Assembly (NCBI RefSeq): GCF_020171785.1
Contig: NZ_JAIVAE010000004.1
Coordinates: 124,001 to 188,000 of the forward strand
Source: Guptibacillus hwajinpoensis
GTDB taxonomy: Bacteria > Bacillota > Bacilli > Bacillales > Guptibacillaceae
DNA length: 64,000 nucleotides
Reading direction: 5' to 3'
A model generated the notes under the pieces. That model was not told the origin of the DNA and searched no databases. It saw only the letters and a list, made by a program, of their open reading frames with translations. Shown one piece after another: positions 10,614-19,822 of this stretch. A program made the position numbers and the translations under genes. Every line of letters begins with the position of its first letter. Position 1 is the first letter of the stretch.

Positions 10614-11477
10614 ATGCCTTTAGTTTCTATGAAAGAAATGCTCGAAAAAGGTAAAGCAGAAGGCTACGCAGTTGGCCAATTTAACCTTAACAACCTTGAG
10701 TTCACTCAAGCGATCCTACAAGCTGCACAAGAAGAACAATCACCAGTTATCCTTGGTGTTTCTGAAGGTGCTGCTCGTTACATGGGCGGATTTAAAACAA
10801 TCGTAACGTTGGTTGAAGCGCTAATGGAAGAGTACAAGGTTACAGTACCAGTTGCGATTCACCTTGACCACGGTTCTAGCTTCGAGAAGTGTATGCAAGC
10901 GATCAACGCTGGATTTACTTCTGTTATGATCGATGGTTCTCACTACCCACTAGACGAAAACATCGCTCTTACTACAAAAGTAGTAGAAGCTGCACACGCA
11001 GTTGGTGTTTCTGTTGAAGCTGAGCTTGGCCGCATTGGTGGACAAGAAGATGACCTAATCGTTGACGATGCAGAAGCTGCATACGCGATCCCTGAAGAGT
11101 GTGAGCGTCTAATCAACGAAACTGGTGTAGATTGCTTCGCTCCTGCACTTGGTTCTGTACACGGTCCTTACAAAGGTGAGCCTAACCTAGGATTCGACCG
11201 CATGGAAACAATCAGCAAAATGACTGGTGTTCCTCTCGTACTTCACGGTGGTACTGGTATTCCAACAGCTGACGTTAAAAAAGCGATCAAATTTGGACAT
11301 GCTAAGATCAACGTTAACACGGAGAGCCAACTTTCTTCTGCTAAAGCAGTTCGTTCTGTACTTGAAGAAAAGCCAGATCTTTACGATCCTCGTAAATACA
11401 TGGGACCTGCACGCGATGCAATTAAAGAAACTGTAATTGGCAAAATGCGTGAATTCGGTTCTTCAAACAAAGCATAA
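10614..11477 (+). CDS. fbaA: Class II fructose-1,6-bisphosphate aldolase
   Basis: The 287-residue zinc aldolase cleaves fructose 1,6-bisphosphate in glycolysis and runs in reverse in gluconeogenesis. Motifs seen are HLDHGSS with the catalytic Asp and a zinc His, [13 protein letters not shown] with a zinc Glu, GSVHGPY and VLHGGTGIP with further zinc and phosphate ligands. The GAGGAGG site is well spaced. Its neighbours tal and glpX also handle sugar phosphates. Confidence 0.97.
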   Translation: MPLVSMKEMLEKGKAEGYAVGQFNLNNLEFTQAILQAAQEEQSPVILGVSEGAARYMGGFKTIVTLVEALMEEYKVTVPVAIHLDHGSSFEKCMQAINAGFTSVMIDGSHYPLDENIALTTKVVEAAHAVGVSVEAELGRIGGQEDDLIVDDAEAAYAIPEECERLINETGVDCFAPALGSVHGPYKGEPNLGFDRMETISKMTGVPLVLHGGTGIPTADVKKAIKFGHAKINVNTESQLSSAKAVRSVLEEKPDLYDPRKYMGPARDAIKETVIGKMREFGSSNKA

Positions 11478-11499
11478 TCTTCTTAAAATCGGATCATCA

Positions 11500-11540
11500 A
11501 AACCGCTCTATTATGAGCGGTTTCTGATTTCCGTTTTTTA
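11500..11540 (+). terminator. Terminator after fbaA
   Basis: A 9-bp perfect stem (AAACCGCTC, 11500-11508, with 11515-11523) and a 6-nt loop. The T-rich tail is interrupted (CTGATTTCCGTTTTTT), so termination may be partial. Confidence 0.65.
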
Positions 11541-11626
11541 ATCCCCTACCTACTACCTTGCAACTATTTTTCATTTATTTACAATCAAATCAGCTAACGC
11601 AAAACAAAATATGTTAAAATTTTTCT

Positions 11627-11640
11627 CGTAAACGCTTTCT
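11627..11640 (+). promoter_or_regulatory. Candidate CcpA cre site before tal
   Basis: CGTAAACGCTTTCT matches the cre consensus TGWAANCGNTNWCA at 12 of 14 positions; only the two end bases differ. It lies 22 bp before the tal start codon, where bound CcpA would repress. The promoter itself is unclear. Confidence 0.35.
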
Positions 11641-11662
11641 AAATTAAAGGAGGACGAATGCA

Positions 11663-12316
11663 ATGAAAATTTTCATAGATTCCGCTAACTTAACTGACAT
11701 TAAAGAAGCACATGATATGGGTATCGTTTCAGGTGTAACAACGAATCCGTCTCTTGTTATGAAAGAGAAAGTGAATTTTCACGATCGTCTTCGTGAAATT
11801 ACTAGCCTTGTAGCTGGATCGGTTAGTGCTGAAGTGGTTTCCACTACAGCTGAGGAAATGATCGAAGAAGGTAAACAGCTTGCTGAAATCGCTCCAAACA
11901 TTACAGTGAAAGTACCGATGAACCGTGAAGGAATGAAAGCAGTTAAAGCATTCTCTGAAGCTGGTATTAAAACAAATGTAACGCTTGTTTTCTCTGCGAA
12001 CCAGGCATTGCTAGCAGCACGAGCTGGTGCTTCTTACGTCTCGCCATTCCTTGGTCGTCTTGATGATATCGGTCAAAATGGTCTTGATCTTATCTCTGAA
12101 ATCTCCGAACTGTTCGCGGTCCATGGCATCGAAACTGAAATCATTGCTGCGTCGATTCGTCACCCTATGCACGTAACAGAAGCCGCACTTCGCGGAGCTG
12201 ATATTGGTACAATGCCATTGAAAGTTGTTCTTCAAATGCTTGAGCACCCGCTAACAGACAAAGGAATTGATCAATTCCTTGCCGATTGGGAAGAAGCGAA
12301 AAAAGCAAACGAATAA
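11663..12316 (+). CDS. tal: Transaldolase (short, Fsa/TalC-type)
   Basis: A 217-residue class I aldolase of the small transaldolase family (B. subtilis YwjH). It has FIDSANL at the start, GVTTNPSL, the Schiff-base Lys in ITVKVPM, and [12 protein letters not shown]. It transfers a dihydroxyacetone unit between sugar phosphates in the non-oxidative pentose phosphate pathway. A fructose-6-phosphate aldolase activity cannot be excluded, since this subfamily is mixed. The AAAGGAGGACG site and gene order support the start and name. Confidence 0.92.
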   Translation: MKIFIDSANLTDIKEAHDMGIVSGVTTNPSLVMKEKVNFHDRLREITSLVAGSVSAEVVSTTAEEMIEEGKQLAEIAPNITVKVPMNREGMKAVKAFSEAGIKTNVTLVFSANQALLAARAGASYVSPFLGRLDDIGQNGLDLISEISELFAVHGIETEIIAASIRHPMHVTEAALRGADIGTMPLKVVLQMLEHPLTDKGIDQFLADWEEAKKANE

Positions 12317-12420
12317 AATAAACGAATTGGCATGAACTTCCTGTTTTTGCCCATACTATTCTTATGAAGTATCATGACAGAACGAGGAACATACGATGCG
12401 GACGAAGAAGGGAGACCGTT

Positions 12421-13710
12421 ATGGAAAAGTTGATGATCGCTGGAGGCCACCGTTTAAGTGGAACCGTTCAGGTGAGCGGGGCCAAGAATAGTGCGGTAGC
12501 ATTAATCCCGGCGGCTATTCTAGCAGATTCCACTGTCACTATTGATCACTTGCCGAACATTTCTGACGTTGGGATTCTCCGTGATTTGCTTGAAGAAATC
12601 GGGGGACAAGCTGAGCTAAACGGAAATACATTAACTGTAAATCCAAAAGATATGATTGCGATGCCGCTGCCGAATGGCAAAGTAAAGAAGCTACGTGCTT
12701 CTTATTATTTAATGGGTGCGATGTTAGGTCGTTTTAACAAGGCGGTTATCGGACTTCCGGGCGGATGTAATCTTGGACCACGTCCGATTGATCAGCATAT
12801 TAAAGGATTTGAAGCGCTTGGCGCAAAAGTAACGAATGAACAAGGGGCCATTTATCTTCGGGCAGATGAACTAAGAGGCGCTCGCATTTACCTTGATGTT
12901 GTAAGCGTTGGAGCGACGATTAACATTATGCTTGCAGCCGTTCGTGCGAAAGGTCGTACCGTGATTGAAAATGCAGCGAAAGAACCTGAAATCATTGACG
13001 TTGCCACACTTTTATCAAGCATGGGCGCAAAGATTAAAGGGGCTGGAACGGACGTTATTCGAATTGACGGCGTGGACGAGCTAACCGGCTGCTATCATTC
13101 CATTATTCCTGACCGCATTGAGGCAGGAACATATATGATCATGGCAGCTGCGATGGGTGATGAAGTGGTGATCGACAATGTTATATCTCAGCACTTAGAA
13201 TCGCTTATTGCGAAACTACGTGAGATGGGTGTACAAGTCGAGACAAATGAAGATCAAGTTTTTATTCGTTCGCCGCGTGAAGGTTGGAAAGGCGTTGATC
13301 TTAAAACCCTTGTTTATCCAGGCTTTCCAACCGATCTTCAGCAGCCGTTTACTTCGCTTTTAACAAACGCTGAAGGAAGCAGCATTGTAACGGATACCAT
13401 TTATGGCGCGAGATTCAAACATATCGATGAGCTTCGTCGGATGGGTGCAAACGTCAAAGTTGAAGGGCGATCTGCGATTATTAACGGTGCCGTTAAACTC
13501 CAGGGAGCCAAAGTGCGCGCTTCGGATCTAAGAGCCGGTGCAGCCCTTGTGGTCGCTGGTCTAATGGCTGAAGGGATAACAGAAGTCTCAGGTCTTGAAC
13601 ACATTGATCGCGGCTATGAGCGACTCGTAGAGAAGCTCAGTAACCTTGGAGCGCGGGTTTGGCGTGAGAAATTGGATCAAGAAGAACTAAAAGAAGTTGA
13701 AAGTTCTTAA
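12421..13710 (+). CDS. murAB: UDP-GlcNAc enolpyruvyl transferase, second copy
   Basis: A 429-residue MurA-family enzyme that adds enolpyruvate to UDP-GlcNAc, the first committed step of peptidoglycan synthesis. It has the N-terminal [10 protein letters not shown] motif and the active-site Cys in [16 protein letters not shown]. The ATG at 12421 is chosen because AAGAAGGGAG lies just upstream and the true family start is MEKLMIAGG; the in-frame ATG at 12364 lacks both. It sits between tal and glpX as murAB/murZ does in B. subtilis; the main copy murAA is at 51.7 kb. Confidence 0.95.
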   Translation: MEKLMIAGGHRLSGTVQVSGAKNSAVALIPAAILADSTVTIDHLPNISDVGILRDLLEEIGGQAELNGNTLTVNPKDMIAMPLPNGKVKKLRASYYLMGAMLGRFNKAVIGLPGGCNLGPRPIDQHIKGFEALGAKVTNEQGAIYLRADELRGARIYLDVVSVGATINIMLAAVRAKGRTVIENAAKEPEIIDVATLLSSMGAKIKGAGTDVIRIDGVDELTGCYHSIIPDRIEAGTYMIMAAAMGDEVVIDNVISQHLESLIAKLREMGVQVETNEDQVFIRSPREGWKGVDLKTLVYPGFPTDLQQPFTSLLTNAEGSSIVTDTIYGARFKHIDELRRMGANVKVEGRSAIINGAVKLQGAKVRASDLRAGAALVVAGLMAEGITEVSGLEHIDRGYERLVEKLSNLGARVWREKLDQEELKEVESS

Positions 13711-13720
13711 TGTAAAAAGC

Positions 13721-13745
13721 AGAAGGCGGTGAAAACCGCCGTTCT
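13721..13745 (+). terminator. Weak hairpin after murAB
   Basis: GGCGGT/ACCGCC with flanking AGAA/TTCT and a GAAA loop. There is no run of T, so it may only slow polymerase or stabilise mRNA. Confidence 0.4.
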
Positions 13746-13804
13746 GTTAGCTGACTTTTGAAAGCGTTTTACTTAAGGTGTGTACCCCGGGGGAGGAAAG
13801 CATA

Positions 13805-14773
13805 ATGGAAAGAAGTTTAACGATGGAACTTGTCAGAGTCACAGAAGCTGCTGCGCTCGCTTCAGCACGCTGGATGGGAAGAGGGAAGAAAGAAGAAGCG
13901 GATGATGCCGCGACGACGGCGATGCGCGATGTGTTTGACACCGTACCGATGAAGGGAACGGTGGTTATCGGAGAAGGAGAAATGGATGAAGCTCCGATGC
14001 TGTACATTGGTGAAAAGCTTGGAACTGGATACGGTCCACGGGTAGACGTAGCCGTTGATCCTCTCGAAGGAACGAATATCGTAGCGGCAGGAACGTGGAA
14101 TGCTCTCGCTGTGTTAGCGGTTGCTGATCATGGCAATTTGCTGCATGCACCTGACATGTACATGGACAAAATTGCGGTCGGCCCAAAAGCGGTTGGCAAA
14201 ATCGATATTAACGCTTCTGTTTATGATAATTTGAAGGCGGTTGCTGAAGCGAAAGGAAAAGAAATTGAAGACTGCGTGGCGGTCATATTAGACCGCAAAC
14301 GTCACGAAAAGATTATAGAAGAAGTTCGTGCTGCAGGCGCTAGAATTAAGCTGATTTCTGATGGAGATGTGGCAGCGGCAATTAACACGGCCTTTGATGA
14401 CACAGGCGTTGATATTCTATTTGGGTCTGGTGGGGCCCCAGAAGGTGTGCTTGCGGCCGTTGCATTAAAATGTCTCGGTGGAGAAATACAGGGTAAACTT
14501 CTCCCCCAAAATGAAGAAGAGTTGAAACGCTGTAACAAGATGGGAATTCATGATGTTTCCCGCGTTCTTTACATGGAAGATCTCGTAAAAGGGGAAGATG
14601 CCATTTTTGCGGCAACTGGCGTGACAGATGGCGAATTATTAAAGGGTGTTAGATTCCAGGGAACTTCTGGTACGACCCAATCGGTTGTTATGCGCGCAAA
14701 GTCCGGTACTGTGCGCTTTATCGACGGAGAACACAGTTTAAAAAAGAAACCAGACCTTGTTATTCGTTCTTAA
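13805..14773 (+). CDS. glpX: Class II fructose-1,6-bisphosphatase
   Basis: The 322-residue GlpX-type phosphatase removes the 1-phosphate of fructose 1,6-bisphosphate in gluconeogenesis. It carries the metal-binding motifs GEGEMDEAP and DPLEGTNI, plus [15 protein letters not shown] 13805 has a strong GGGGGAGG site at ordinary spacing; a GTG upstream in frame would add nine residues unlike the family. It matches B. subtilis YwjI in position. Confidence 0.94.
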   Translation: MERSLTMELVRVTEAAALASARWMGRGKKEEADDAATTAMRDVFDTVPMKGTVVIGEGEMDEAPMLYIGEKLGTGYGPRVDVAVDPLEGTNIVAAGTWNALAVLAVADHGNLLHAPDMYMDKIAVGPKAVGKIDINASVYDNLKAVAEAKGKEIEDCVAVILDRKRHEKIIEEVRAAGARIKLISDGDVAAAINTAFDDTGVDILFGSGGAPEGVLAAVALKCLGGEIQGKLLPQNEEELKRCNKMGIHDVSRVLYMEDLVKGEDAIFAATGVTDGELLKGVRFQGTSGTTQSVVMRAKSGTVRFIDGEHSLKKKPDLVIRS

Positions 14774-14793
14774 AAGTTCATGAGACGTACATG

Positions 14794-14833
14794 ATTCAAC
14801 ACCACAAGTATGATTTCATGTTGAATATTTTTT
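14794..14833 (+). terminator. Terminator after glpX
   Basis: ATTCAACA (14794-14801) pairs with TGTTGAAT (14819-14826) across a 17-nt loop and is followed by ATTTTTT. Confidence 0.65.
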
Positions 14834-14907
14834 AGGAATCTGGTAAAACTATAAGGTGCTGTATTATTTCCTATTACTATTCGCTCAACATCGTTGAGTA
14901 GAAAAGT

Positions 14908-14988
14908 TGATTTTTGGCTCAAATGTCGTCATTCGCGTCGTGGACACCTGTCCCCTTTTAGTTAATGGCGAAAATGAGCCAAAAATCA
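14908..14988. repeat. 81-bp element with perfect 14-bp terminal inverted repeats
   Basis: TGATTTTTGGCTCA (14908-14921) and TGAGCCAAAAATCA (14975-14988) are exact inverted copies. The interior carries GTGGACACCTGTCCCC, the reverse complement of a GGGACAGGTG core also present in the hairpin after rpoE. There is no ORF. It looks like a miniature inverted-repeat or REP-type element. Confidence 0.7.
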
Positions 14989-15040
14989 TTAAAGATCATG
15001 TTCAAGAGTAACGATTGCTAAGCAACACCTTCGTTGTGCA

Positions 15041-15130
15041 CTTCCTCTACTCTCACTTAAGAGATTCCTGAATGGATCATCTACTAGCCTCTCACAGGAT
15101 CTCAACAAACTCTTTCTCTCTTTCTTTATT
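15041..15130 (+). promoter_or_regulatory. C-rich, G-poor leader upstream of rho (candidate rut site)
   Basis: By hand count this 90-nt stretch has 27 C and 8 G, with many YC dinucleotides and little structure, which is what Rho prefers to load on. B. subtilis rho is known to be autoregulated by Rho-dependent attenuation in its leader, so this tract is a natural candidate. The rest of the 484-bp gap (14774-15257) holds the glpX terminator, the inverted-repeat element and a small CTCAAC/GTTGAG hairpin (14884-14898). Confidence 0.5.
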
Positions 15131-15257
15131 ATTCATAATCAAAAGGGCGATCTGTACACAACATACCTCTGTTGTTTGAATGAACCTTTTGTGCACTTAT
15201 TTCATTTTCCAATCATTTGGGTAAAACCCATAATCATTTAAAAAGTGTGGTGTCAAC

Positions 15258-16523
15258 ATGGCAGTAAATATATCAGAACTAGAACAAATGACATTAAAAG
15301 AGCTTTATGAACAAGCTCGATTATACAAAGTCTCTTACTATAGTAAGTTAAACAAACGAGAGCTTGTTTTCGCTATTCTAAAAGCCCAGGCAGAGCAATC
15401 AGGACTTCTGTTCATGGAAGGAATTCTTGAAATTATTTCGTCTGAAGGATTTGGCTTCCTTCGCCCGATTAACTACTCGCCAAGCGCAGAAGACATTTAT
15501 ATCTCGGCATCTCAAATTCGCAGATTTGACCTACGTAATGGGGATCGCGTTTCTGGGAAAGTACGTCCTCCAAAAGAAAATGAACGCTATTATGGTCTTC
15601 TACACGTAGCAGCAGTGAACGGGGAAGACCCTGACTCTTCGAAAGAACGCGTCCATTTTCCAGCGCTAACACCGCTTTATCCTGAGAAGCGCATGAATTT
15701 CGAAAACAAATCAGGCAATCTGTCTACACGAATTATCGACATGATTTCACCAGTTGGGTTTGGTCAGCGTGGACTAATCGTAGCGCCACCTAAAGCTGGT
15801 AAAACGATGCTTTTGAAGGAAATTGCCAATAGCATTACAACGAACCATCCTGAAACAGAATTAATCGTTCTTCTCATTGACGAGCGTCCTGAGGAAGTAA
15901 CGGATATTGAGCGTTCCGTTGATGGCGATGTGGTTCATTCTACGTTTGATGAAACGCCAGATAACCATATTAAAGTAGCTGAGCTTGTACTCGAACGTGC
16001 GATGCGATTGGTTGAGCATAAGAAAGATGTTGTCATTCTTTTGGATAGTATTACACGTCTTGCTCGTGCTTATAACCTCGTCATCCCACCAAGTGGCCGT
16101 ACGCTTTCCGGTGGTATTGATCCTGCTGCCTTCCATCGTCCAAAACGATTCTTTGGTGCGGCACGTAACATTGAAGAAGGCGGAAGCTTGACGATTTTAG
16201 CAACAGCGCTAGTTGAGACAGGTTCGCGTATGGATGACGTCATTTATGAAGAATTTAAAGGAACGGGTAACATGGAGCTACATCTTGATCGTCGTCTTGC
16301 AGAACGCCGCGTCTTCCCTGCGATTGATATTCGTCGATCTGGTACGCGTAAAGAAGAGTTGCTTCTTCCGAAAGAACAGCTTGAAATGCTTTGGACAATT
16401 CGTAAGAGCATGGATGACTCCTTTGAATTCGTGGATAATTTCTTAAAGCGTCTTAAGAAAACGAAAGAAAATCGTGAGTTTTTCGACCTGTTTGAGAAAG
16501 AAAAAAGCGGTTCTTCCAGGTAA
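15258..16523 (+). CDS. rho: Transcription termination factor Rho
   Basis: The 421-residue RNA-dependent helicase has the N-terminal Rho domain ([17 protein letters not shown]), a cold-shock-like RNA-binding domain (SEGFGFLRP), the P-loop PPKAGKTM, and the Walker B region [16 protein letters not shown] followed by the Q-loop region. Rho dissociates RNA polymerase from untranslated RNA. The ribosome site before the ATG is weak (GTGTGGTG), in keeping with low or autoregulated expression. Length and neighbours match B. subtilis. Confidence 0.96.
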   Translation: MAVNISELEQMTLKELYEQARLYKVSYYSKLNKRELVFAILKAQAEQSGLLFMEGILEIISSEGFGFLRPINYSPSAEDIYISASQIRRFDLRNGDRVSGKVRPPKENERYYGLLHVAAVNGEDPDSSKERVHFPALTPLYPEKRMNFENKSGNLSTRIIDMISPVGFGQRGLIVAPPKAGKTMLLKEIANSITTNHPETELIVLLIDERPEEVTDIERSVDGDVVHSTFDETPDNHIKVAELVLERAMRLVEHKKDVVILLDSITRLARAYNLVIPPSGRTLSGGIDPAAFHRPKRFFGAARNIEEGGSLTILATALVETGSRMDDVIYEEFKGTGNMELHLDRRLAERRVFPAIDIRRSGTRKEELLLPKEQLEMLWTIRKSMDDSFEFVDNFLKRLKKTKENREFFDLFEKEKSGSSR

Positions 16524-16555
16524 AGAATGAAGGTGTTTCGTCACAAGATGATCAA

Positions 16556-16584
16556 TTGCATTGTCTGGAACACCCTGCTATAAT
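16556..16584 (+). promoter_or_regulatory. Strong sigma-A promoter of rpmE
   Basis: TTGCAT (16556-16561), 17-bp spacer and TATAAT (16579-16584), which is also an extended -10 (TGCTATAAT). Confidence 0.8.
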
Positions 16585-16599
16585 ACGTCTATGTGTGCA

Positions 16600-16628
16600 G
16601 AAGCTAAAAGGCACTGCCTTTTAGCTTC
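16600..16628 (+). promoter_or_regulatory. Hairpin in the rpmE leader
   Basis: GAAGCTAAAAGGCA (16600-16613) and TGCCTTTTAGCTTC (16615-16628) are perfect 14-nt complements. They begin about 9 nt after the expected transcription start and lack a U tract. This may be an autoregulatory L31 leader or a 5' stabilising hairpin. Confidence 0.55.
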
Positions 16629-16675
16629 ATTTAACTCTGTTTCCTCAGGAATCAGGGCGGAAGGAGATGAAATTC

Positions 16676-16882
16676 ATGAAACAAGCGATTCATCCTGGTT
16701 ATGAAACCATTAAGGTAAGATGTGCTTGCGGTAACGAATTCGAAACTGGTTCTACAAAACAGGACGGCGTGAGCGTAGAGGTTTGCTCGGAGTGCCATCC
16801 ATTCTATACTGGACGTCAGAAGTTCAATGACGCTGGTGGACGCGTAGATAAGTTTAGAAAAAAATACAACCTAAAAGGTTAA
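16676..16882 (+). CDS. rpmE: Ribosomal protein L31 (zinc-binding form)
   Basis: The 68-residue large-subunit protein has CAC and CSEC, four cysteines expected to bind zinc, marking the C+ form that is replaced by a zinc-free paralogue under zinc starvation. ATG 16676 lies 9 bases after AAGGAG; an in-frame ATG at 16667 abuts the ribosome site and is unlikely. It is flanked by a strong promoter and a strong terminator, so it forms its own unit. Confidence 0.96.
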   Translation: MKQAIHPGYETIKVRCACGNEFETGSTKQDGVSVEVCSECHPFYTGRQKFNDAGGRVDKFRKKYNLKG

Positions 16883-16888
16883 TGATAG

Positions 16889-16921
16889 AACAGGCAAGTT
16901 TTTACTCCTTGCCTGTTTTTT
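16889..16921 (+). terminator. Terminator after rpmE
   Basis: The 10-bp perfect stem AACAGGCAAG/CTTGCCTGTT (16889-16898, 16908-16917) is followed by TTTT. Confidence 0.92.
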
Positions 16922-16974
16922 AACTCAATGAAGCAAGAAATGATCATCATGCAGAGCTACTTTGCACATATTTG

Positions 16975-17023
16975 TAGGAAGAAACGGTTCGAACAAACCG
17001 ATTTGTTCACTCGTTTCTTCCTA
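16975..17023. repeat. Large two-stage hairpin between rpmE and tdk
   Basis: TAGGAAGAAACG (16975-16986) pairs with CGTTTCTTCCTA (17012-17023). After small bulges, GAACAAA (16991-16997) pairs with TTTGTTC (17002-17008). No T tract follows. The rest of the 305-bp gap has a weak GACTG/CAGTC hairpin followed by seven T at 17132-17156 and the tdk ribosome site. The hairpin could be a stable RNA structure or a remnant palindromic repeat. Confidence 0.6.
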
Positions 17024-17187
17024 TGAAGGATGGTTTTTAAGATGGGCGAAGCCTTTTTAAGCGAATACGAGTGATGACGTTTTGGAAGCACTCTACGATC
17101 AATAATTGGATGAAAGTATACGCAAAATAAGGACTGCGCTGATCAGTCATTTTTTTATGCTTATGCTGGGAAAGGAGAAGCGGTTGA

Positions 17188-17805
17188 ATGCATGTTATGA
17201 AGTACAGCGGCTGGATTGAGGTTGTTTGCGGGAGTATGTTTTCCGGAAAGTCTGAAGAATTAATTCGTCGTGTAAGACGAGCGACTTATGCCAAACAAAA
17301 AGTTCAGGTGTTTAAACCAAAAGTGGATAACAGATATAGCGAAGAATCTGTTGTATCTCATAATGGAATGTCCGTCATCGCTGTTCCAGTTGATCATTCA
17401 CAGGCGATCCTGGACCGCGTTTCTGAAGATACGGATATGGTTGCGGTTGATGAAGTGCAGTTTTTCGATGAAGGTATTGTTGATGTGGCGCAACAGCTTG
17501 CGGATGAAGGGGTTCGTGTGATCGTTGCAGGATTGGATCAGGATTTCCGCGGCGAAGCTTTTGGACAAGTTCCAAAGCTTTTAACCGTTGCAGAATCCGT
17601 CACAAAGCTTCAAGCGATCTGTGTCGTGTGTGGTTCTCCAGCAAGTCGTACGCAGCGTCTTATTGATGGCAAACCTGCTCATTACGAGGATCCGATCATC
17701 CTTGTCGGTGCATCTGAATCTTATGAACCGCGCTGTCGTCATTGCCATAAAGTCCCTGGGAAGCCGACGGCACGGGGGCATCAAGAACAAGAAATCTCAA
17801 AGTAA
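17188..17805 (+). CDS. tdk: Thymidine kinase
   Basis: The 205-residue type II thymidine kinase phosphorylates thymidine for salvage. It has the P-loop [14 protein letters not shown], the Walker B stretch DEVQFFD, and a zinc-binding lasso with cysteines in CVVCG and CRHCH. ATG 17188 lies 10 bases after AAAGGAG. Gene order after rpmE is as in B. subtilis. Confidence 0.95.
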   Translation: MHVMKYSGWIEVVCGSMFSGKSEELIRRVRRATYAKQKVQVFKPKVDNRYSEESVVSHNGMSVIAVPVDHSQAILDRVSEDTDMVAVDEVQFFDEGIVDVAQQLADEGVRVIVAGLDQDFRGEAFGQVPKLLTVAESVTKLQAICVVCGSPASRTQRLIDGKPAHYEDPIILVGASESYEPRCRHCHKVPGKPTARGHQEQEISK

Positions 17806-17830
17806 GTCCGGGAAACCGGGCTTTTTTTTG
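17804..17830 (+). terminator. Terminator overlapping the tdk stop codon
   Basis: AAGTCCGG, loop GAAA, CCGGGCTT, then a run of T. The first arm uses the last two bases of the TAA stop. Confidence 0.85.
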
Positions 17831-17879
17831 TACCTAAATAGTGGAATCACAACAAAAAGGATAAGAAAAGCGCTGTTTT

Positions 17880-17909
17880 GAATCTAACCATCATTTGTTG
17901 GGCACCTTA
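17880..17909 (+). promoter_or_regulatory. Candidate sigma-G-like promoter for the lipoprotein gene
   Basis: GAATC (17880-17884), 18 bp, then CACCTTA (17903-17909) loosely fits the forespore sigma-G pattern (GHATR, about 18 bp, CATNNTA). It is in keeping with a spore lipoprotein but is only a two-box match. Confidence 0.3.
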
Positions 17910-17930
17910 AAAACAGGAGGTGACTGACTG

Positions 17931-18305
17931 ATGAGAAAGATAACCTGGATGATGCTTGTGTTTCTGTTGCTTGTATCAGCCTGTTCGCCACTCAAGCCGC
18001 CAGAAGCAAATGGACAGGCGGGAGAAGGTCAAAATTTAAATACCGATATTAACCTAAATCCACAGTCCTATCGGAATATGAGCGTGGATAAGCCAACGAT
18101 TAGTGACGATCAAGATAAAATTCGAGAGGTAGTCGAAGCAGAAGGTTTCGATGCTGGATTGATTTCGATTACAGGCAACCATGCGTGGGTAAATGTTAAA
18201 TTTACGAACAAGCAAGAAGCGGAACTAACTAATCAGAAAAAAACGCTTGCCGCTAAAATTTATCAAGCAGTGCCAAGATACAAAATACACGTGCGAGCAA
18301 GATAA
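17931..18305 (+). CDS. Small lipoprotein, YhcN/YlaJ-like spore type
   Basis: The 124-residue precursor has a signal peptide ending in the lipobox LVSAC (Cys at about residue 19), so it is predicted to be membrane-anchored by lipid. The mature part is an Asn/Pro-rich linker followed by a conserved-looking C-terminal domain (IREVVEAEGFD, then ITGNHAWVNVKF). This resembles the sporulation YhcN/YlaJ lipoprotein domain, but I am not certain of the family. A strong AGGAGGTGA site precedes the ATG. No catalytic residues are recognisable. Confidence 0.7.
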   Translation: MRKITWMMLVFLLLVSACSPLKPPEANGQAGEGQNLNTDINLNPQSYRNMSVDKPTISDDQDKIREVVEAEGFDAGLISITGNHAWVNVKFTNKQEAELTNQKKTLAAKIYQAVPRYKIHVRAR

Positions 18306-18334
18306 ACCCTCTCATCAGCGAGAGGGTTATTTTT
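18305..18334. terminator. Bidirectional terminator
   Basis: AACCCTCTC (18305-18313) and GAGAGGGTT (18320-18328) with a 6-nt loop and an ATTTTT tail. It separates the converging lipoprotein and CoA-disulfide reductase genes. Confidence 0.88.
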
Positions 18335-18335
18335 A

Positions 18336-19670
18336 TTAATGCTGTGCTCGTCTTGCTGCTTGTTGCAACGGATCCCAAACGCTGTTGTATGGTGGAGCGT
18401 AGGCGAGATCGAGGTCCTCGATGTCATGTAACGTCATTTGGTGATAAAGAGCAGTCGCAAGTACGTCAACGCGCTTATCCACGCCATACTTACCGATGAA
18501 CTGCCCGCCTAGGATGCGTTCATTATCATCACGGAAAATGATTTTGACACAAAGCTCTCGTGCATCAGGGTAGTATCCAGCGATATCTGTCGCTTCAGTA
18601 GAACAGCTAGCGAACGGTAAGTTTAGTGCTTCTGCTTCACTTGTTGAAAGCCCTGTGCGACCAAGCGTTAAGTCAAAGAATTTAATGACAGAAGTACCGA
18701 CAATTCCTTTAAAAGTACTCGGCTGTCCGACCATATTCAGTCCTGCAATACGCCCCTGCTTGTTTGCTGTCGTCCCTAGTGGAACAAAGTCATCACGTTC
18801 TTTGACACGATGGTAATGTGTCGCACAGTCTCCAGCGGCATAGACGTCCTCTTTGCTCGTTTGCATGTAGCGATTCACTTGTATTGCCCCGTTAGAAGCG
18901 GTGTGTAGCCCGCACTCCTTAAGGAAACCTGTATTAGGCTTTACTCCAACAGAAACGAGAACGAGATCTGCTTCATATTCTCCTTTATCTGTTACAATCT
19001 TTTTCACGCGCTTTTCACCTTTAAATGATTCGACGCCTTCGTTTGTATGAACGGCAACCTCGTTTCGCTCTGCCTCATCATGGATCATTTTTGCCATGTC
19101 TTCATCAAAAATGCTAGCGAGGTGTGGCCCTAATTCAATGATGCGCACATTTTTACCGAGTTCACGGAAGGTCTCAGCCATTTCAAGACCGATATAGCCC
19201 CCTCCAATAACCGCAACGTTTTTAACGGATTCATCCAAATCATTGATTACCTTCTCAGCATCCGGAATCGTTTTTAATGTATGTATTCCTTTGAGATCAA
19301 TTCCTTCCCAATTTGGTTTCACAGGACTAACCCCAGTTGCGATCAACAGCTTATCGTATTTTTCGGTAAAATGTTCGCCGGACTTTAAATTAATTCCTTT
19401 TACAATTTTTTTATCGGTATCCACATTTGTTACTTCATGATACACACGAGCATCGATGCCATACTTCTCTCGAAACGTATCCACAGATCTAGCGATAAGT
19501 TTTTCAGTGGATTCAATTTTTCCACTAATGACATACGGGAGGCCGCATTGCCCATAAGAGTAGATATTCCCCTTCTCGAGCGTCACAACTTCCGCTTCCT
19601 CATCATTTCGAATAATTTGCATGGCTGCACTCATACCAGCTGCATCGCCGCCAATAATGACGAATTTCAT
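18336..19670 (-). CDS. CoA-disulfide reductase / NADH oxidase-type flavoenzyme
   Basis: The 444-residue pyridine nucleotide-disulfide oxidoreductase has an N-terminal FAD site ([12 protein letters not shown]), a single redox Cys in SYGQCGLPY, the NAD(P)H site [13 protein letters not shown], the second FAD motif VYAAGDCA, and a C-terminal dimerisation domain. A single Cys in this spot marks CoA-disulfide reductases and NADH oxidases/peroxidases, which keep coenzyme A reduced in bacteria lacking glutathione. ATG 19670 has an AAGGGGGAG site; the upstream in-frame start lacks one. Exact substrate (CoA disulfide, persulfide or oxygen) cannot be settled by sequence alone. Confidence 0.88.
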   Translation of the reverse strand: MKFVIIGGDAAGMSAAMQIIRNDEEAEVVTLEKGNIYSYGQCGLPYVISGKIESTEKLIARSVDTFREKYGIDARVYHEVTNVDTDKKIVKGINLKSGEHFTEKYDKLLIATGVSPVKPNWEGIDLKGIHTLKTIPDAEKVINDLDESVKNVAVIGGGYIGLEMAETFRELGKNVRIIELGPHLASIFDEDMAKMIHDEAERNEVAVHTNEGVESFKGEKRVKKIVTDKGEYEADLVLVSVGVKPNTGFLKECGLHTASNGAIQVNRYMQTSKEDVYAAGDCATHYHRVKERDDFVPLGTTANKQGRIAGLNMVGQPSTFKGIVGTSVIKFFDLTLGRTGLSTSEAEALNLPFASCSTEATDIAGYYPDARELCVKIIFRDDNERILGGQFIGKYGVDKRVDVLATALYHQMTLHDIEDLDLAYAPPYNSVWDPLQQAARRAQH

Positions 19671-19758
19671 AATCAAACTCCCCCTTCCGGAATCGTTCAT
19701 TTTTACTAACCTACTTCCAGTTTACCCTGAATAAATCAAGTTCAAGCTATTTTTGCTT

Positions 19759-19787
19759 TTGACCTGTGAAATGTCCTATACTATAAT
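19759..19787 (+). promoter_or_regulatory. Sigma-A promoter of prfA
   Basis: TTGACC (19759-19764), 17 bp, TATAAT (19782-19787), 35 bases upstream of the start codon. Confidence 0.8.
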
Positions 19788-19822
19788 TAGAATGTTATGC
19801 AACGAAAACGAGGTGAAAGATC

